A DNA stretch of 64,000 nucleotides from Xiheimicrobium sp052034585 (GCA_052034585.1 JBPOIJ010000039.1:1-64000); one strand, 5' to 3'; numbered from the stretch's first letter, positions 18,025-27,440 are shown. Numbers and translations: made by a program. Notes: generated from the letters alone by a model not told the origin.

Positions 18025-19584
18025 ATGCACCTTCGAGTCTTTCGAGATTCCCAGCTGCCGAAGCTCGGCTGGTTCGCGCGCATCGACCCGAACGCGAAGG
18101 TCGTCGAGGTCGACGTGGGGCCGCAGGTGGAGGTCGACCCGTCGCCCAGTCCACGGTGGGTGGTGGCGGGCATGTGGACCGGCGGCTTCGAGTCGGGTGA
18201 CTTCCACCGCGCCGAGGCCCTCTTCGGCAGCGGCCTGCGCCTCGACGCCGACGGGGTGCACGTCGTGCCGGCGAGCACCACCGTCGACCGCTGCATCTAC
18301 GCGCGCGACGGCGCCACCTGGTACGCCTCGAACTCGCTGGTGGTGATGCTCGGCCGCACCAAGGCGCGCATCGACCTGCGCTTCGACCACCGCGACTGGG
18401 GCGAGAGCATGGCGCTCGGCGTCTTCAACTACGTGCGCCAGTTCCACGTGGTGCACCCACGCATTCCGACGATGAGCCAGCTCATCTTCGAGTCGCTGCG
18501 CATCGCGCCCGACGGCTCGCCGTCGTTTCACTTTCGCGATCGGGCCCGCACCTTCTCGAACTTCGCCGACTACGTGAGCCAGTTCTTCGGCGTGCTCGAG
18601 CAGCTCCACGCGAACGCCACCTCGAAGGCCCGCGCGCGGCCGCTGCGGAGCGTCACCTCTGCGTCGCGCGGCTACGACTCCTCCACCGTCACTGCCTTCG
18701 TGAGCAAGCTCGAGCCCGGGCTCCTCAGCTGGACCGCGAAGCGCTCCAACACCCGCGTGCCGCCCGTGCTCCGTTCGTTCATGAACGCCGACGTGGCCGA
18801 CGACGACGGCTCGGAGATCGCCCGCACTCTGGGCGCGACCCCGCGCTACCTCGACCTCGATCTCTCGAAGCTGCCGCTCGAGCTGGAGGCCTGGTGCTGG
18901 GCGAGCGCGCAGATCTCCCCCGAGCTCGTCTTCCATTCGATGTTGACCGAGGCCGACGGGCACGACGCGCCCACCGTCTTCTGGGCGGGCCACGTCGGTG
19001 ACGGGGCGTGGGAGCGGCAGCTCGGTGAGCTCGGCCTGTCGGGGCAGATCGTGCGTGGCGCCCAGAGCGGCTACGCGTTGATCGAAGCGCGCGTGCGCTA
19101 CGGCGTCATCGAGGCCTCGGTGCCGTACCTCTTCATGCGCAGCGTGGCGGCCATCAACCAGGTCTCCCGCTCCGACGAGCTGAAGCCCTGGCAGCTCGGC
19201 AACGACTACGACCGGCCGATTCCTCGCCGGGTGCTCGAGGAGCGCGGAGTGCCACGCGATGCCTTCGGCTTCGGCAAGAAGGCGGTGGCGCAAGACTATG
19301 AGTCACCGCAAGGCGCCGAGCTGCGCGCCATCTTCTTCGAGCAGACCAACTGGACGGAGCTCACCGAGACGCTCTACCGAGGCCTCAACTTCGGCATCTA
19401 CTTCGCCCAGCGCGCGAGCGACTTCGTCCAGGCCAAGGGCGACCGCGGCAAGCTCGTGTCGCGCGCCCGCCGGTTCGGGAAGCGGGCGCTCTCGGGCGTG
19501 TCCGACCTCCAGCGACAGACCTTCTTCCTCGCGACGCACCTCCTCGCCGAGCGCTACGCGATGCGGACAACCGGCGAACGTTGA
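18025..19584 (+). CDS. Asparagine-synthase-like protein with altered ATP-pyrophosphatase loop
   Basis: Start at ATG 18025, preceded by the purine-rich AGAGGGGA. The product is 519 residues. The C-terminal half resembles the synthetase domain of asparagine synthase-like proteins. The PP-loop appears as SASRGYDSSTV near residues 211-221, in place of the usual SGGxDSS. The C-terminal PRRVLEERGVPRDAFGFGKKAV matches the family's ending. The N-terminal 170 residues lack an N-terminal Cys after Met, so a glutamine amidotransferase activity is not supported. Stand-alone members of this superfamily form amide bonds in lasso peptide, antibiotic or capsule pathways. No biosynthetic neighbours are visible, so the role is open. 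Confidence 0.65.
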   Translation: MHLRVFRDSQLPKLGWFARIDPNAKVVEVDVGPQVEVDPSPSPRWVVAGMWTGGFESGDFHRAEALFGSGLRLDADGVHVVPASTTVDRCIYARDGATWYASNSLVVMLGRTKARIDLRFDHRDWGESMALGVFNYVRQFHVVHPRIPTMSQLIFESLRIAPDGSPSFHFRDRARTFSNFADYVSQFFGVLEQLHANATSKARARPLRSVTSASRGYDSSTVTAFVSKLEPGLLSWTAKRSNTRVPPVLRSFMNADVADDDGSEIARTLGATPRYLDLDLSKLPLELEAWCWASAQISPELVFHSMLTEADGHDAPTVFWAGHVGDGAWERQLGELGLSGQIVRGAQSGYALIEARVRYGVIEASVPYLFMRSVAAINQVSRSDELKPWQLGNDYDRPIPRRVLEERGVPRDAFGFGKKAVAQDYESPQGAELRAIFFEQTNWTELTETLYRGLNFGIYFAQRASDFVQAKGDRGKLVSRARRFGKRALSGVSDLQRQTFFLATHLLAERYAMRTTGER

Positions 19585-19675
19585 CCACTCTCTCCAGCAA
19601 GGTGGGGAACTCTCCGCCACTCGAAATGGCGCGGGCGGCGAAATGCGCTGGCCGAGCTGACTCTTTGAGGAGACG

Positions 19676-20602
19676 ATGAACGCCATGCAGTCGGAGGACC
19701 GGCGCCAACATCAACGACAGCGGACGTATCGCGTCGAGGTGAAGCTCGCCACGCCCGAGCTCTACCGGGCGAGCTACCTGAAGGACGTCTCGCACGGTGG
19801 CATCTTCGTGCGCAGTCAGAAGCCGCTGCCCATCGGCACTCGAGTGGTGATCCAGCTGGTGGTGGCGGAGCGGATCGCCTCGCTCCCCGGCGTGGTCGCG
19901 CGAGTGCAAGAGGGCTTGGGCTTCGGGGTGAAGTTCGACGACCTCACCGCCGAGCAGCGCGCCGACGTCGACGCCTTGATCTCCCAGCACCAGGAGCCCT
20001 CTCCGGAAGCAGCCGTCGAGGCCAAGCTCGCCGAGGCGCAGGGCATCATCGAGGCCTACGAGCAGACGTTGGCCGCGCTCCGTGAGGAGCTCTCCGAGGC
20101 GACCGAACGGGCCGATCACGCGTCCTTCGAGCGGCAGGTGCTGGCCGAGCACGCGCGCGACCTCGAGGCGAAGCTCCAGACGCAGCTCAAGGAGAACGCC
20201 CGGCTCACCGACGTGCTCAAGGCCTCCGAAGAGCGGCTCAAGGCCCTCGAGAAGGAGGTCACCCGGCGCGTGCTCGAGGACAAGAAGCGCCAGGCCGAGC
20301 TCGACCAGGCGCGCGGCGTCATCCACAAGCGCTCCGCCGAGGTGCAGCAGCTCGAGGCCGACTTCGCCCGTCAGCTCGACGAGCGCGAGAAGCGGGAAAC
20401 CGAGCTGCGCAACGGGCTCGACGCCGAGCTCAAGGCGGTGCGCGCGGCGCTGTCGAAGGAACCGGAGATCGCCAAGCTCCGTGACGAGATGCGGGAGCTG
20501 TCGTCTCAGCTCGACGACGAGCGGCTCAAGGCCATGGCGCTGCAGCGGGCCCTCGAGCGCTTCGTGGCGATGGGCGGCAACGTGCCTCCGCTGGGCCCCT
20601 GA
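19676..20602 (+). CDS. PilZ domain protein with long C-terminal coiled coil
   Basis: The ATG at 19676 follows a good ribosome site (TTGAGGAGAC). Residues about 8-110 form a PilZ domain with the c-di-GMP-binding features RQHQR and DVSHGGIFVRS. Residues about 115-295 are Glu/Lys/Leu-rich heptads, a long coiled coil ending LERFVAMGGNVPPLGP. PilZ proteins read out cyclic-di-GMP; in myxobacteria many act in motility and extracellular matrix control. The coiled coil suggests a dimeric or scaffolding effector. It is convergent with the kinase gene, with 3 bases between stops. Confidence 0.88.
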   Translation: MNAMQSEDRRQHQRQRTYRVEVKLATPELYRASYLKDVSHGGIFVRSQKPLPIGTRVVIQLVVAERIASLPGVVARVQEGLGFGVKFDDLTAEQRADVDALISQHQEPSPEAAVEAKLAEAQGIIEAYEQTLAALREELSEATERADHASFERQVLAEHARDLEAKLQTQLKENARLTDVLKASEERLKALEKEVTRRVLEDKKRQAELDQARGVIHKRSAEVQQLEADFARQLDEREKRETELRNGLDAELKAVRAALSKEPEIAKLRDEMRELSSQLDDERLKAMALQRALERFVAMGGNVPPLGP

Positions 20603-20605
20603 CCG

Positions 20606-23602
20606 TCACCACCCTGCGAGGGCGAGCTCGACGGCCTTCACCTTCGCCTCGCCGCCTTCGCTCGCGCGGTAGGTCTCGAGCGCCTGCTCGGCGAGCACCC
20701 GGGCGGTCGCCAGCTCGTGCTGTGCTGCCTTGGCTCGCGCGAGCCCGAAGCGCGCGTCGGCGAGCGTCACCTTCCACGCGCCTTCGCTCTCACAGAGGGC
20801 GACCGCTTCGATGAACGACTGCTCGGCCTCGGGCACCCGACGGAGCGAGAGCAGCGCCTTCCCGCGAACGATCAACGGCTGAATGATCTCGACCGACCGC
20901 GGCCCCAGCCCGCGCGCCACCTGCAGCGCGGTCTCGGCGAGGGCCAGGGCCTTCGTCGCGTCGCCTTCGCGCAGCGCGAGCTCGCTTCGGTCGGCGCCCG
21001 CTTCGGCGAGGTAGGGCCCGGGCAGCGGGGGCGTCTTGGCGAGGAGCTGTTCGAGCACGGCCTTCGCCTCGCCGCTCTGGCCCGAGGCCATCATCACCTC
21101 GGCGCGAGTGAGGGTGGTGGCGATGCTGTAGGGGTGATCGACCGGGAAGTTCGCCTTCGCGATGGCGTCGGCCCGGGCGAGGCTCGCGGCGGCCTCCTTG
21201 ACGAAGCCCGCCTTGAGCAAGGTGTCGCCGGAGTTGTTGAGCGTCACCACCAGCTTGGGGCTGTTGGGGCCGAAGAGCGCTTCTCGCGCGGCGAGGGCGC
21301 GTCGAAACGCGGCGCGAGACTCGGCAGGCCGGCCGGCGAAGAAGTACGCATTGGCGAGCATCGAGCGCACCATCGCCGAGTCGGGGTGATCACCCGACAC
21401 CTCCTTCTCGCGGAGCGCGAGCGCATGCTCGAGGTGCTGCACGGCCCGCGAGTTGTCCTTGGCGGCCACCAGCGAGGAGCCGAAGTCGAACTCGAGCTTC
21501 CACACCAGCGGGTGCTCGAGCCCGATGGAACGCTCGGCGAAGGCGAGGGCGGCCTCGTGACCAGGAATGGCCTCGAGCGGACGGTTCTCGGCGGTGAGGA
21601 GCCGGGCTGCGGCGCCCATGCGCTCCAAGGTGAGAATGTCGTCGCCGCCCAGCCGCTCGATGGTGGCCTCGGCGAGCCCGAGCCAGCTGCGCCCCTCGGC
21701 GGGCCGGTTCAACTGGAAGCCCACCACAGTGGCGAGGCGAACCTCTGCGAGGGCGGCGAGCTCGTCGAAGCCCGAGGCGTGGGCGAGCATCGCGGTGCGT
21801 CTCCACGACTCGGCGGCCTCGGCGTTCTTCCCCTGCGCCTGCTGGAGCCCCGCGGCCAACGACGCTGCCTCGGCCTCGAGCGCCTTGAGACCGACCCGGC
21901 GCGCGTCCGTCTGGGCCTTCTCCACCAACGGCTCGAGGCTCTTGAGCTTCCCCGCTTCGAGGGCGGCGCGGGCTTCCATCAAGGTGGCCTGGAGCGCGTC
22001 GACGCCCACCCGTGTCAGGGCGGCGTTGGAGAGGCGAGGGTCGGCGCGCACGCGGGCCGGGTTGGCGCAGATGGAGGCGGGCGTGAGGCTCCAGGCGCCA
22101 GTGCCTGCGCGCTCGACGGTCGTCTCTTCGGCGGTGGAGAGGGTCTTCACCAACTCCGAGAGCTCGGCGCGGCGCCGGTTGAAGCAGGAGGTCTGCAGCA
22201 GGTACGTCTCTTCCGAGGCCTCGCGGCGAACGAGCGCGGCTTCACAGGCAGCGAGGCTGTGTTGGTAGAGCGCGGCGGCGTACGCGTCGAGCGCGCGCTC
22301 CACGGAGGCGAGGGCGGCGGAGGCGAAGGGCCGGTTGATGGCTCCGAAGGCCGCCCGAACGCTCGCGCGGGCATCTTCGCCCCAGACGTTCTTCACCTCG
22401 GCGCTCGACCGACAGGCCCGCTGGACGCGGCTCTGCGCGGTGACTTGCCAGGCGCCGAGGCCCACCACCACCGCGATGGCAGCAGCCCAGGGCGCGACGC
22501 GACTCCACTCGAAGGGCCGGGCGTCGAGGGCCTCGAGGAGCCCCTCCATCGAGGGGAAGCGGTCCTCCGGGCGGCGCGCGAGGCCACGCACCAGCACCGC
22601 GTGCAGCCAGCCGGGCACCGCGGCCTTCGGCTTGGGCGGGAGCACCGCGGCCACCAACGCCTTCGTCACCTCGACTGCGCTGGCGCCGGTGAAGGGCCGC
22701 TGCCCATAGAGCGCCTCCCAGAGCGAGACACAGAAGCTGAACTGGTCGCTGCGGGCGTCGGGGGTGGTGGCGAGCGCCTGCTCGGGTGACATGTAGCCGA
22801 CGGTGCCGATGACGACGTCGTGCTGGGTGAGGGGATCGCCGAGGCCGGCCTTCGGGTGCTCGGGGGGCGACAGCGAGATGGCCTGGTTGACGAGCTCAAG
22901 GGAGCCGTCGGCGCGAGCGACGCCGAAGTCGGTGACGCGCACCCGCCCGTCTTCGCCGAGCAGCACGTTGGCGGGCTTGAAGTCACGGTGGACGAGGTGG
23001 GCAGCGTGGGCCGCCGCGAGGCCCCGGCCGGCCTGAACGAAGATGGGGACGATTTCCTTCCAGCTGCGCGGGGCCGACTTGAGCCAGCCATTCAAGGTGC
23101 TGCCGGGCACGTACTCCATCGCGATGAAGATGCCGCCCTCGTGCTCGCCCACCTCGAAGACGTTGACGACGTTCGGGTGAGAGAGCCGGGCCATCGCCTG
23201 CGCTTCCCGCAGCATGCGGGCGTGCGCCGGGCCGGTCGAGTCGGGGCCGCCGCCGACCGAGAGGAGCTTCAAGGCCACCTTCCGCTCGAGCTGCGGGTCG
23301 TACGCCGAATACACCGCGCCCATGCCGCCCATGCCGATGACGTCGAGGACGACGAAGTGGCCGACGGTGGCGCCGCGCTCGAGGGAAGGGCTGCGCGCCT
23401 GGTCCTGCACCTTGGCCAGCTCGCCCAGGGAGAGCTCGCGCGTCGGCGCGTCGAAGGCGGCGCCGTGCTTCGCGTCGTGGAGGGCGAGGCGCGGGCCACA
23501 GCTGAGGCACATCGCGGCGTGCGCGCGCAACGCGGCTTCCTCGTCACGGGCGAGCGTGCCTCGCGAGAGCGCTTCCCAGTGGCTGGCTTCGACGCACGCC
23601 AT
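20606..23602 (-). CDS. Ser/Thr protein kinase with N-terminal Cys motif and large TPR region
   Basis: Start chosen at ATG 23602 (MACVEASHWEALSRG), giving 998 residues; the frame extends upstream but into sequence without similarity. Residues 1-45 carry a HxxxCxxC-type motif (AHAAMCLSCG), like the zinc-finger found ahead of many myxobacterial kinases. The kinase domain (about 70-335) has GMGGMGAVY, VALKLL, HRDFKPANV, DFGVA and YMSPEQ, so it should be active. A membrane helix lies near residues 365-387 (VAPWAAAIAVVVGLGAW). The remaining 600 residues are Ala/Leu-rich helical repeats consistent with TPRs, presumably a protein-binding sensor. The gene is convergent with the PilZ gene and divergent from the nine-module Cys-rich gene. 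Confidence 0.9.
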   Translation of the reverse strand: MACVEASHWEALSRGTLARDEEAALRAHAAMCLSCGPRLALHDAKHGAAFDAPTRELSLGELAKVQDQARSPSLERGATVGHFVVLDVIGMGGMGAVYSAYDPQLERKVALKLLSVGGGPDSTGPAHARMLREAQAMARLSHPNVVNVFEVGEHEGGIFIAMEYVPGSTLNGWLKSAPRSWKEIVPIFVQAGRGLAAAHAAHLVHRDFKPANVLLGEDGRVRVTDFGVARADGSLELVNQAISLSPPEHPKAGLGDPLTQHDVVIGTVGYMSPEQALATTPDARSDQFSFCVSLWEALYGQRPFTGASAVEVTKALVAAVLPPKPKAAVPGWLHAVLVRGLARRPEDRFPSMEGLLEALDARPFEWSRVAPWAAAIAVVVGLGAWQVTAQSRVQRACRSSAEVKNVWGEDARASVRAAFGAINRPFASAALASVERALDAYAAALYQHSLAACEAALVRREASEETYLLQTSCFNRRRAELSELVKTLSTAEETTVERAGTGAWSLTPASICANPARVRADPRLSNAALTRVGVDALQATLMEARAALEAGKLKSLEPLVEKAQTDARRVGLKALEAEAASLAAGLQQAQGKNAEAAESWRRTAMLAHASGFDELAALAEVRLATVVGFQLNRPAEGRSWLGLAEATIERLGGDDILTLERMGAAARLLTAENRPLEAIPGHEAALAFAERSIGLEHPLVWKLEFDFGSSLVAAKDNSRAVQHLEHALALREKEVSGDHPDSAMVRSMLANAYFFAGRPAESRAAFRRALAAREALFGPNSPKLVVTLNNSGDTLLKAGFVKEAAASLARADAIAKANFPVDHPYSIATTLTRAEVMMASGQSGEAKAVLEQLLAKTPPLPGPYLAEAGADRSELALREGDATKALALAETALQVARGLGPRSVEIIQPLIVRGKALLSLRRVPEAEQSFIEAVALCESEGAWKVTLADARFGLARAKAAQHELATARVLAEQALETYRASEGGEAKVKAVELALAGW

Positions 23603-23700
23603 CGACGCCAAGCATAGCGGCTGGGTGCCGACGGGCGGCTCGAAGTGTCGTTCGCAATTCCTACCCATGCGCCGGCCGGGGCGAGGGCTTCGGTGGTACC

Positions 23701-24525
23701 GTGCGGCCCGTGCGGAGCTGGCTCCTCGCCCTGGCGTTCCTCGCGTGCAGCGCCAAGCCGGAGACGCCGACCTGCCGGGCCCAGCTCGGGGCGGCGTGCA
23801 GCGCGACGTCGGACTGTTGCCGAGGCGAGTGCCGGAGCGGGCTCTGTCAGAACGTGTGCCTCCCGTTGGTGGAGGGCTGCGCGTCGTCGAACGAGTGCTG
23901 CAGCGGGTTGTGTCGGGACGGCTCCTGCGCGTGCGCGGCGGGTGGAGAAGCCTGCGTGACGCCATCGGTGTGTTGCTCGCAGAGCTGCGTGGGCGGGAAG
24001 TGCGAGGCGGTCGACGGGTGTTCGACGCCGGGCGGTGGCTGCTTCTCGATGGGTGACTGCTGTGACGCGGGCGTGTGCGCGCAAGGGACCTGCCGGAGCA
24101 GCTCGTGTCAGCCGAGTGGAGGCGCCTGCAACGCGACGAAGGACTGCTGTGACGGGCCGTGCGTCGCGGGGCTGTGCCGGCCGGTCGCGTGCACGGCGGC
24201 AGGCGCGACCTGCACGATGGACTCTCAGTGCTGCCAGGGCTTCTGCGGCCCGACGGGGACGTGTCGAGCGACCTGTCGCGTCTCGAACGAGCCGTGCGCG
24301 ACGGCGACCGATTGTTGCTCGGGCCTCACCTGCCTGATGGGCGCGTGCCGAATGGTGAGCTCGTGTCTCGCGGCGGGGCTCACCTGCACCTCCGGTCCCC
24401 AGTGTTGCTCGGGGCAATGTCAGGGTGGCCGGTGCGGAGCGCAGGGCTGCGGCGCGATGGGAGCGCCGTGCAGCCTCCCGCAGAACTGTTGCTCGCTGAA
24501 CTGCGTCGGGAATCAATGCCGTTGA
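23701..24525 (+). CDS. Exported protein of nine tandem six-cysteine knottin-like modules
   Basis: A GTG start at 23701 (a second GTG at 23710 is equally good) leads into a signal peptide (RSWLLALAFLACSAKPE), with a possible lipidated Cys. The whole mature chain is nine consecutive modules of about 28 residues, each close to C-x6-C-x5-CC-x3-C-x4-C. Module 1 reads CRAQLGAACSATSDCCRGEC and then SGLC. This spacing is that of inhibitor cystine knot (knottin) peptides and related Cys-rich animal domains. Such modules are stable, disulfide-bonded and often bind proteins. There is no catalytic domain. The gene heads a short plus-strand run with a membrane protein and a DUF4846 protein. The function is unknown; disulfide topology is inferred from spacing alone. 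Confidence 0.75.
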   Translation: MRPVRSWLLALAFLACSAKPETPTCRAQLGAACSATSDCCRGECRSGLCQNVCLPLVEGCASSNECCSGLCRDGSCACAAGGEACVTPSVCCSQSCVGGKCEAVDGCSTPGGGCFSMGDCCDAGVCAQGTCRSSSCQPSGGACNATKDCCDGPCVAGLCRPVACTAAGATCTMDSQCCQGFCGPTGTCRATCRVSNEPCATATDCCSGLTCLMGACRMVSSCLAAGLTCTSGPQCCSGQCQGGRCGAQGCGAMGAPCSLPQNCCSLNCVGNQCR

Positions 24526-24554
24526 CTCGCGTGGGCCGTCCCTCTCCGGTTGCG

Positions 24555-25802
24555 ATGCGCTCGCTCCATTCCTTCACGCGTGACGAGGTCATTCGGCTCG
24601 AGGGGAAGGTGGAGGCCGCCCTCGAGGCGCTCGGCCACCTGGAGCTGCTCTGGAGGGCGCTCGACGAACACGATCTCCTCGCGCTCGAGCAGGTCGTCGT
24701 TCCCCAGGTGAGCAGCTTCGATGGGCTCGAGTGCAGCGAGCGGGAGACGTTCCTCGCGCTGGAGGCCCGCATCGAGCACCGGTTGCGCGAGCTCGAGGTG
24801 ACCGCCACGACGATTCCCCTCGGCTTGAGCGCGCTCTTGGAGCGGCCGATCATTCGCTTCCCGGGCAGCCCGTTCTTCCGCCAGTTCGACCGCACTGGAG
24901 ACTGGCTCTGGTACGGCCACACCGCCTTCAACGTGAAGAAGGTCGTCATCGAGCGCACCGACGGTGAGACGTGTACGGTGGGAGGCAGTCGCGTCACCAC
25001 CGCGGAGCTGCGTCGGCTCGGCATCGAGGTTCCGCCCGTGGTGCCCGCGGCGCCGAGGCCTGCAGCGAGCGAACCGCCGAGAGTGGAGCCCCCGGCTCGA
25101 CCGCGACCGCTCGACCGGCGAGCCATCTTGCGTGGTGTTGGCTGGAGCATCGCGCTCTTCGTCGTCGTGCTCGGGCTGATGGTGGCGGGGCGAAACAGGC
25201 GCTCCTCGATCCACGTCGACGTCCGTACGGCGCCCTCCGACCCACCGGTTCCGAGCCTCGACCGCCTGCCAGTGCCGTCGACCGAGCCGGTCGTGAGCGC
25301 GGCAGACGTGGCTCGCGCCGACTTCGAGCGGAGGCGATTCGAAGCGCTCCTCGTGACGAGCGCACCCCAGGTGCTGAGCATCGCGCGTTTTCCCTCACGG
25401 CAGCCGCTCCGGCCGCGTTGGCGACTCACCGAGGCCGACCGACCGAAGCTCCTGGTGGTCGAGACCCTCGCTCCGCGGTACCTACTCGAGCATCCTCGGC
25501 GGGTGCAGTTCGAGCTGCAGCTCGCCACCGGGGAACCACCGCGCTTCCTCGACGCCTTCGCGCTCGACGACCAGGCTCGAGAGGTCGGGCTGAGCGAGCG
25601 GCCGCAGCAGCAGGACTTCGTGGTCGCGCTCCTCTTTCTCGCTGACCAGCCGCCGTCCGGTACTGCACGGCTGCGAGCGTGGAACGGAGTGCCGAGCGCG
25701 AGCGTCTCACTTCGCCATTCGGAGTCCACCATGCAGCTCGCCCCGACCCGACCGCCGTCATCGTCGGCCGACCTCTTCTCGCTCCTCGACGCGCCGCCGT
25801 GA
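24555..25802 (+). CDS. Uncharacterised single-pass membrane protein
   Basis: Start at ATG 24555, 29 bases after the previous stop; 415 residues. The first 170 residues are mixed helix and strand, probably cytoplasmic, and include WYGHTAFNVKKVVIERTDG. A Pro/Ala/Arg-rich linker leads to a membrane helix near residues 196-217 (GVGWSIALFVVVLGLMVAG). The C-terminal 190 residues are likely extracytoplasmic. I recognise no family. Its stop overlaps the start of the DUF4846 gene (TGATG at 25800-25804), so the two are co-translated and may act together. Confidence 0.65.
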   Translation: MRSLHSFTRDEVIRLEGKVEAALEALGHLELLWRALDEHDLLALEQVVVPQVSSFDGLECSERETFLALEARIEHRLRELEVTATTIPLGLSALLERPIIRFPGSPFFRQFDRTGDWLWYGHTAFNVKKVVIERTDGETCTVGGSRVTTAELRRLGIEVPPVVPAAPRPAASEPPRVEPPARPRPLDRRAILRGVGWSIALFVVVLGLMVAGRNRRSSIHVDVRTAPSDPPVPSLDRLPVPSTEPVVSAADVARADFERRRFEALLVTSAPQVLSIARFPSRQPLRPRWRLTEADRPKLLVVETLAPRYLLEHPRRVQFELQLATGEPPRFLDAFALDDQAREVGLSERPQQQDFVVALLFLADQPPSGTARLRAWNGVPSASVSLRHSESTMQLAPTRPPSSSADLFSLLDAPP

Positions 25803-26590
25803 TGCTCTTCGCCGTCACCGTCACCGTCTGCGCCCAGTACGGCTGGAGCCCCTCGGCGACCGACACGCTCGCGGCGCGCTTCCCTCCTCCGCCGGGCTTC
25901 ACGCGAGTGACGGTCGAGGGGGACTCGTTCGGCGGCTGGCTGCGAGGCGTACCGCTCTTGCCGGCGGACACCGAGGTGAAGCTGTTCGACGGCGAGCTCA
26001 AGGCGAACCAGGCGGTGCACGCCGCGGTCATCGACATCGACGTTGGAACGAAGGATCTCCAGCAGTGCGCCGACGCGGTGATGCGGCTGCGCGCGGAGTG
26101 GCTGTACGGTACTGGTCACGCCGCCGAGGTGAGCTTCAACGACACCGGCAAGGGCGCACCGATGACGTTCGCGCAGTGGGCGAGAGGAGAACGGCCGACC
26201 GCGAAGGGCTCGACGCTCGTGTGGAAGAAGACGGCAGCGGCCGACGAGAGCCGGGCGTCGTTCCGCGCCTACCTCGACACCGTGTTCATGTGGGCGGGCA
26301 CGGCGTCACTGGAGAAGCAGCTGAAGAAGCGCTCCCTCGACGAGCTGCGGCCGGGCGACGTGCTGATCAAGGGCGGCTTTCCGGGACACGCGGTGTTGAT
26401 CCTCGACGTCTGCGAGAACGCGAAGACGCACGAGAAGCGGCTGCTGCTCGGCCAGAGCTACATGCCGGCGCAGAACCTTCACGTCTTGAAGACGAAGTCG
26501 GGCGAGCCGTGGTTTCCGCGACCGTCGGCCAGCGAGCCGTACATCACGCCCGAGTGGACGTTTCCGCCCGGGAGCCTGCGCACCTGGTGA
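25802..26590 (+). CDS. DUF4846 family protein
   Basis: Start at ATG 25802, overlapping the previous stop as TGATG. Product 262 residues, beginning MLFAVTVTVCAQYGW, a short signal peptide. Features of the DUF4846 family are visible: RFPPPPGFTRV, SFGGWLRGVPLLP, then FRAYLDTVFMWAGTASLEK, then DVLIKGGFPGHAVLILDV and a C-terminal LLLGQSYMPAQNLHVLK. The domain has the look of a small exported enzyme or binding protein with conserved His and Asp residues, but its biochemical activity is unknown. Convergent with the short-chain dehydrogenase gene, with 4 bases between stops. Confidence 0.85.
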   Translation: MLFAVTVTVCAQYGWSPSATDTLAARFPPPPGFTRVTVEGDSFGGWLRGVPLLPADTEVKLFDGELKANQAVHAAVIDIDVGTKDLQQCADAVMRLRAEWLYGTGHAAEVSFNDTGKGAPMTFAQWARGERPTAKGSTLVWKKTAAADESRASFRAYLDTVFMWAGTASLEKQLKKRSLDELRPGDVLIKGGFPGHAVLILDVCENAKTHEKRLLLGQSYMPAQNLHVLKTKSGEPWFPRPSASEPYITPEWTFPPGSLRTW

Positions 26591-26594
26591 GCGC

Positions 26595-27440
26595 TCAGCT
26601 CAACTTCACGAGCTCGGCGCTCTTCGCCCACAGCTTCTCGGCGAGCGCGTCGTCGCGGGCCAGCTTCGCGCAGGTCTTCGGCTGGTTCTTCTCGAAGTAC
26701 AGCCCGCTCTTGCCTTCGACCTCGGGGCTGGTCGCCAGATGGGTGATGGTGTGGCCGCCTTCCTCGGGGGTGATCATCACCAGCGCCCGCACGAGCGCGA
26801 GCAGCGGCTTCGACCAGCCGGGCGCACCGGTCCAGATGTTGGTCGCGACGACGCCGGGGTGGAGCGTGTTCGCGGTGACGCCCTTCCCTTCCAGCCGCTT
26901 CGCGAGCGAGCGCGTCATCATCACGTTCCCCAGCTTCGAGCGGTTGTACGCCTTCATGATGGAGTACCCGCCCTTCTCGTAGCCGAGATCGTCGAGGTCC
27001 ATCGTGCCTTGGTAATGCCCTCCGGAGGCGACGGAGACGATGCGCGCGGGCGCGGACTTCACCAACAGGTCGAGCAACAGATTGGTGAGGAGAAAATAGC
27101 CGAGGTGATTCACCGCGAAGGTCTGCTCGATGCCGTCGCGCGTCTTTCCTTGATCCTTGAACACGGTGCCGGCGTTGTTCACCAGCACGTCGAGCCGCGG
27201 GTAGGTCGCGATCACCTTCTCGGCGAGCGCGCGAATCGACGCGAACGACGAGAAGTCACCGAGCAGGAACTCCACCGTGTTGGAGCTCGACCGCTTCTTC
27301 ACGTCTTCGACGCAGGCCTTGGTCTTCGCCTCGTCGCGGCCCACCATCACCACGCGATGCCCTTGCACCGCCAACTGCACCGACGCTTCGAGCCCGATGC
27401 CGCTCGTCGCGCCCGTCACCAGAATCGTCTTCATCCCCAA
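26595..27440 (-). CDS. Short-chain dehydrogenase/reductase (retinol-dehydrogenase-like)
   Basis: This 281-residue classical SDR has the cofactor motif TGATSGIGLEAS near residue 9, NNAG near 90, a catalytic Ser in VSVASGG and YNRSKLG as the YxxxK pair near 160. An Arg after the first strand (VMVGRDE) suggests NADPH. The overall pattern resembles retinol dehydrogenase/WW-domain oxidoreductase-like SDRs that reduce carbonyl groups. The substrate cannot be predicted. It lies 63 bases downstream of the last cytochrome gene on the same strand and might be on the same transcript, but nothing ties it to electron transport. Confidence 0.9.
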   Translation of the reverse strand: MGMKTILVTGATSGIGLEASVQLAVQGHRVVMVGRDEAKTKACVEDVKKRSSSNTVEFLLGDFSSFASIRALAEKVIATYPRLDVLVNNAGTVFKDQGKTRDGIEQTFAVNHLGYFLLTNLLLDLLVKSAPARIVSVASGGHYQGTMDLDDLGYEKGGYSIMKAYNRSKLGNVMMTRSLAKRLEGKGVTANTLHPGVVATNIWTGAPGWSKPLLALVRALVMITPEEGGHTITHLATSPEVEGKSGLYFEKNQPKTCAKLARDDALAEKLWAKSAELVKLS

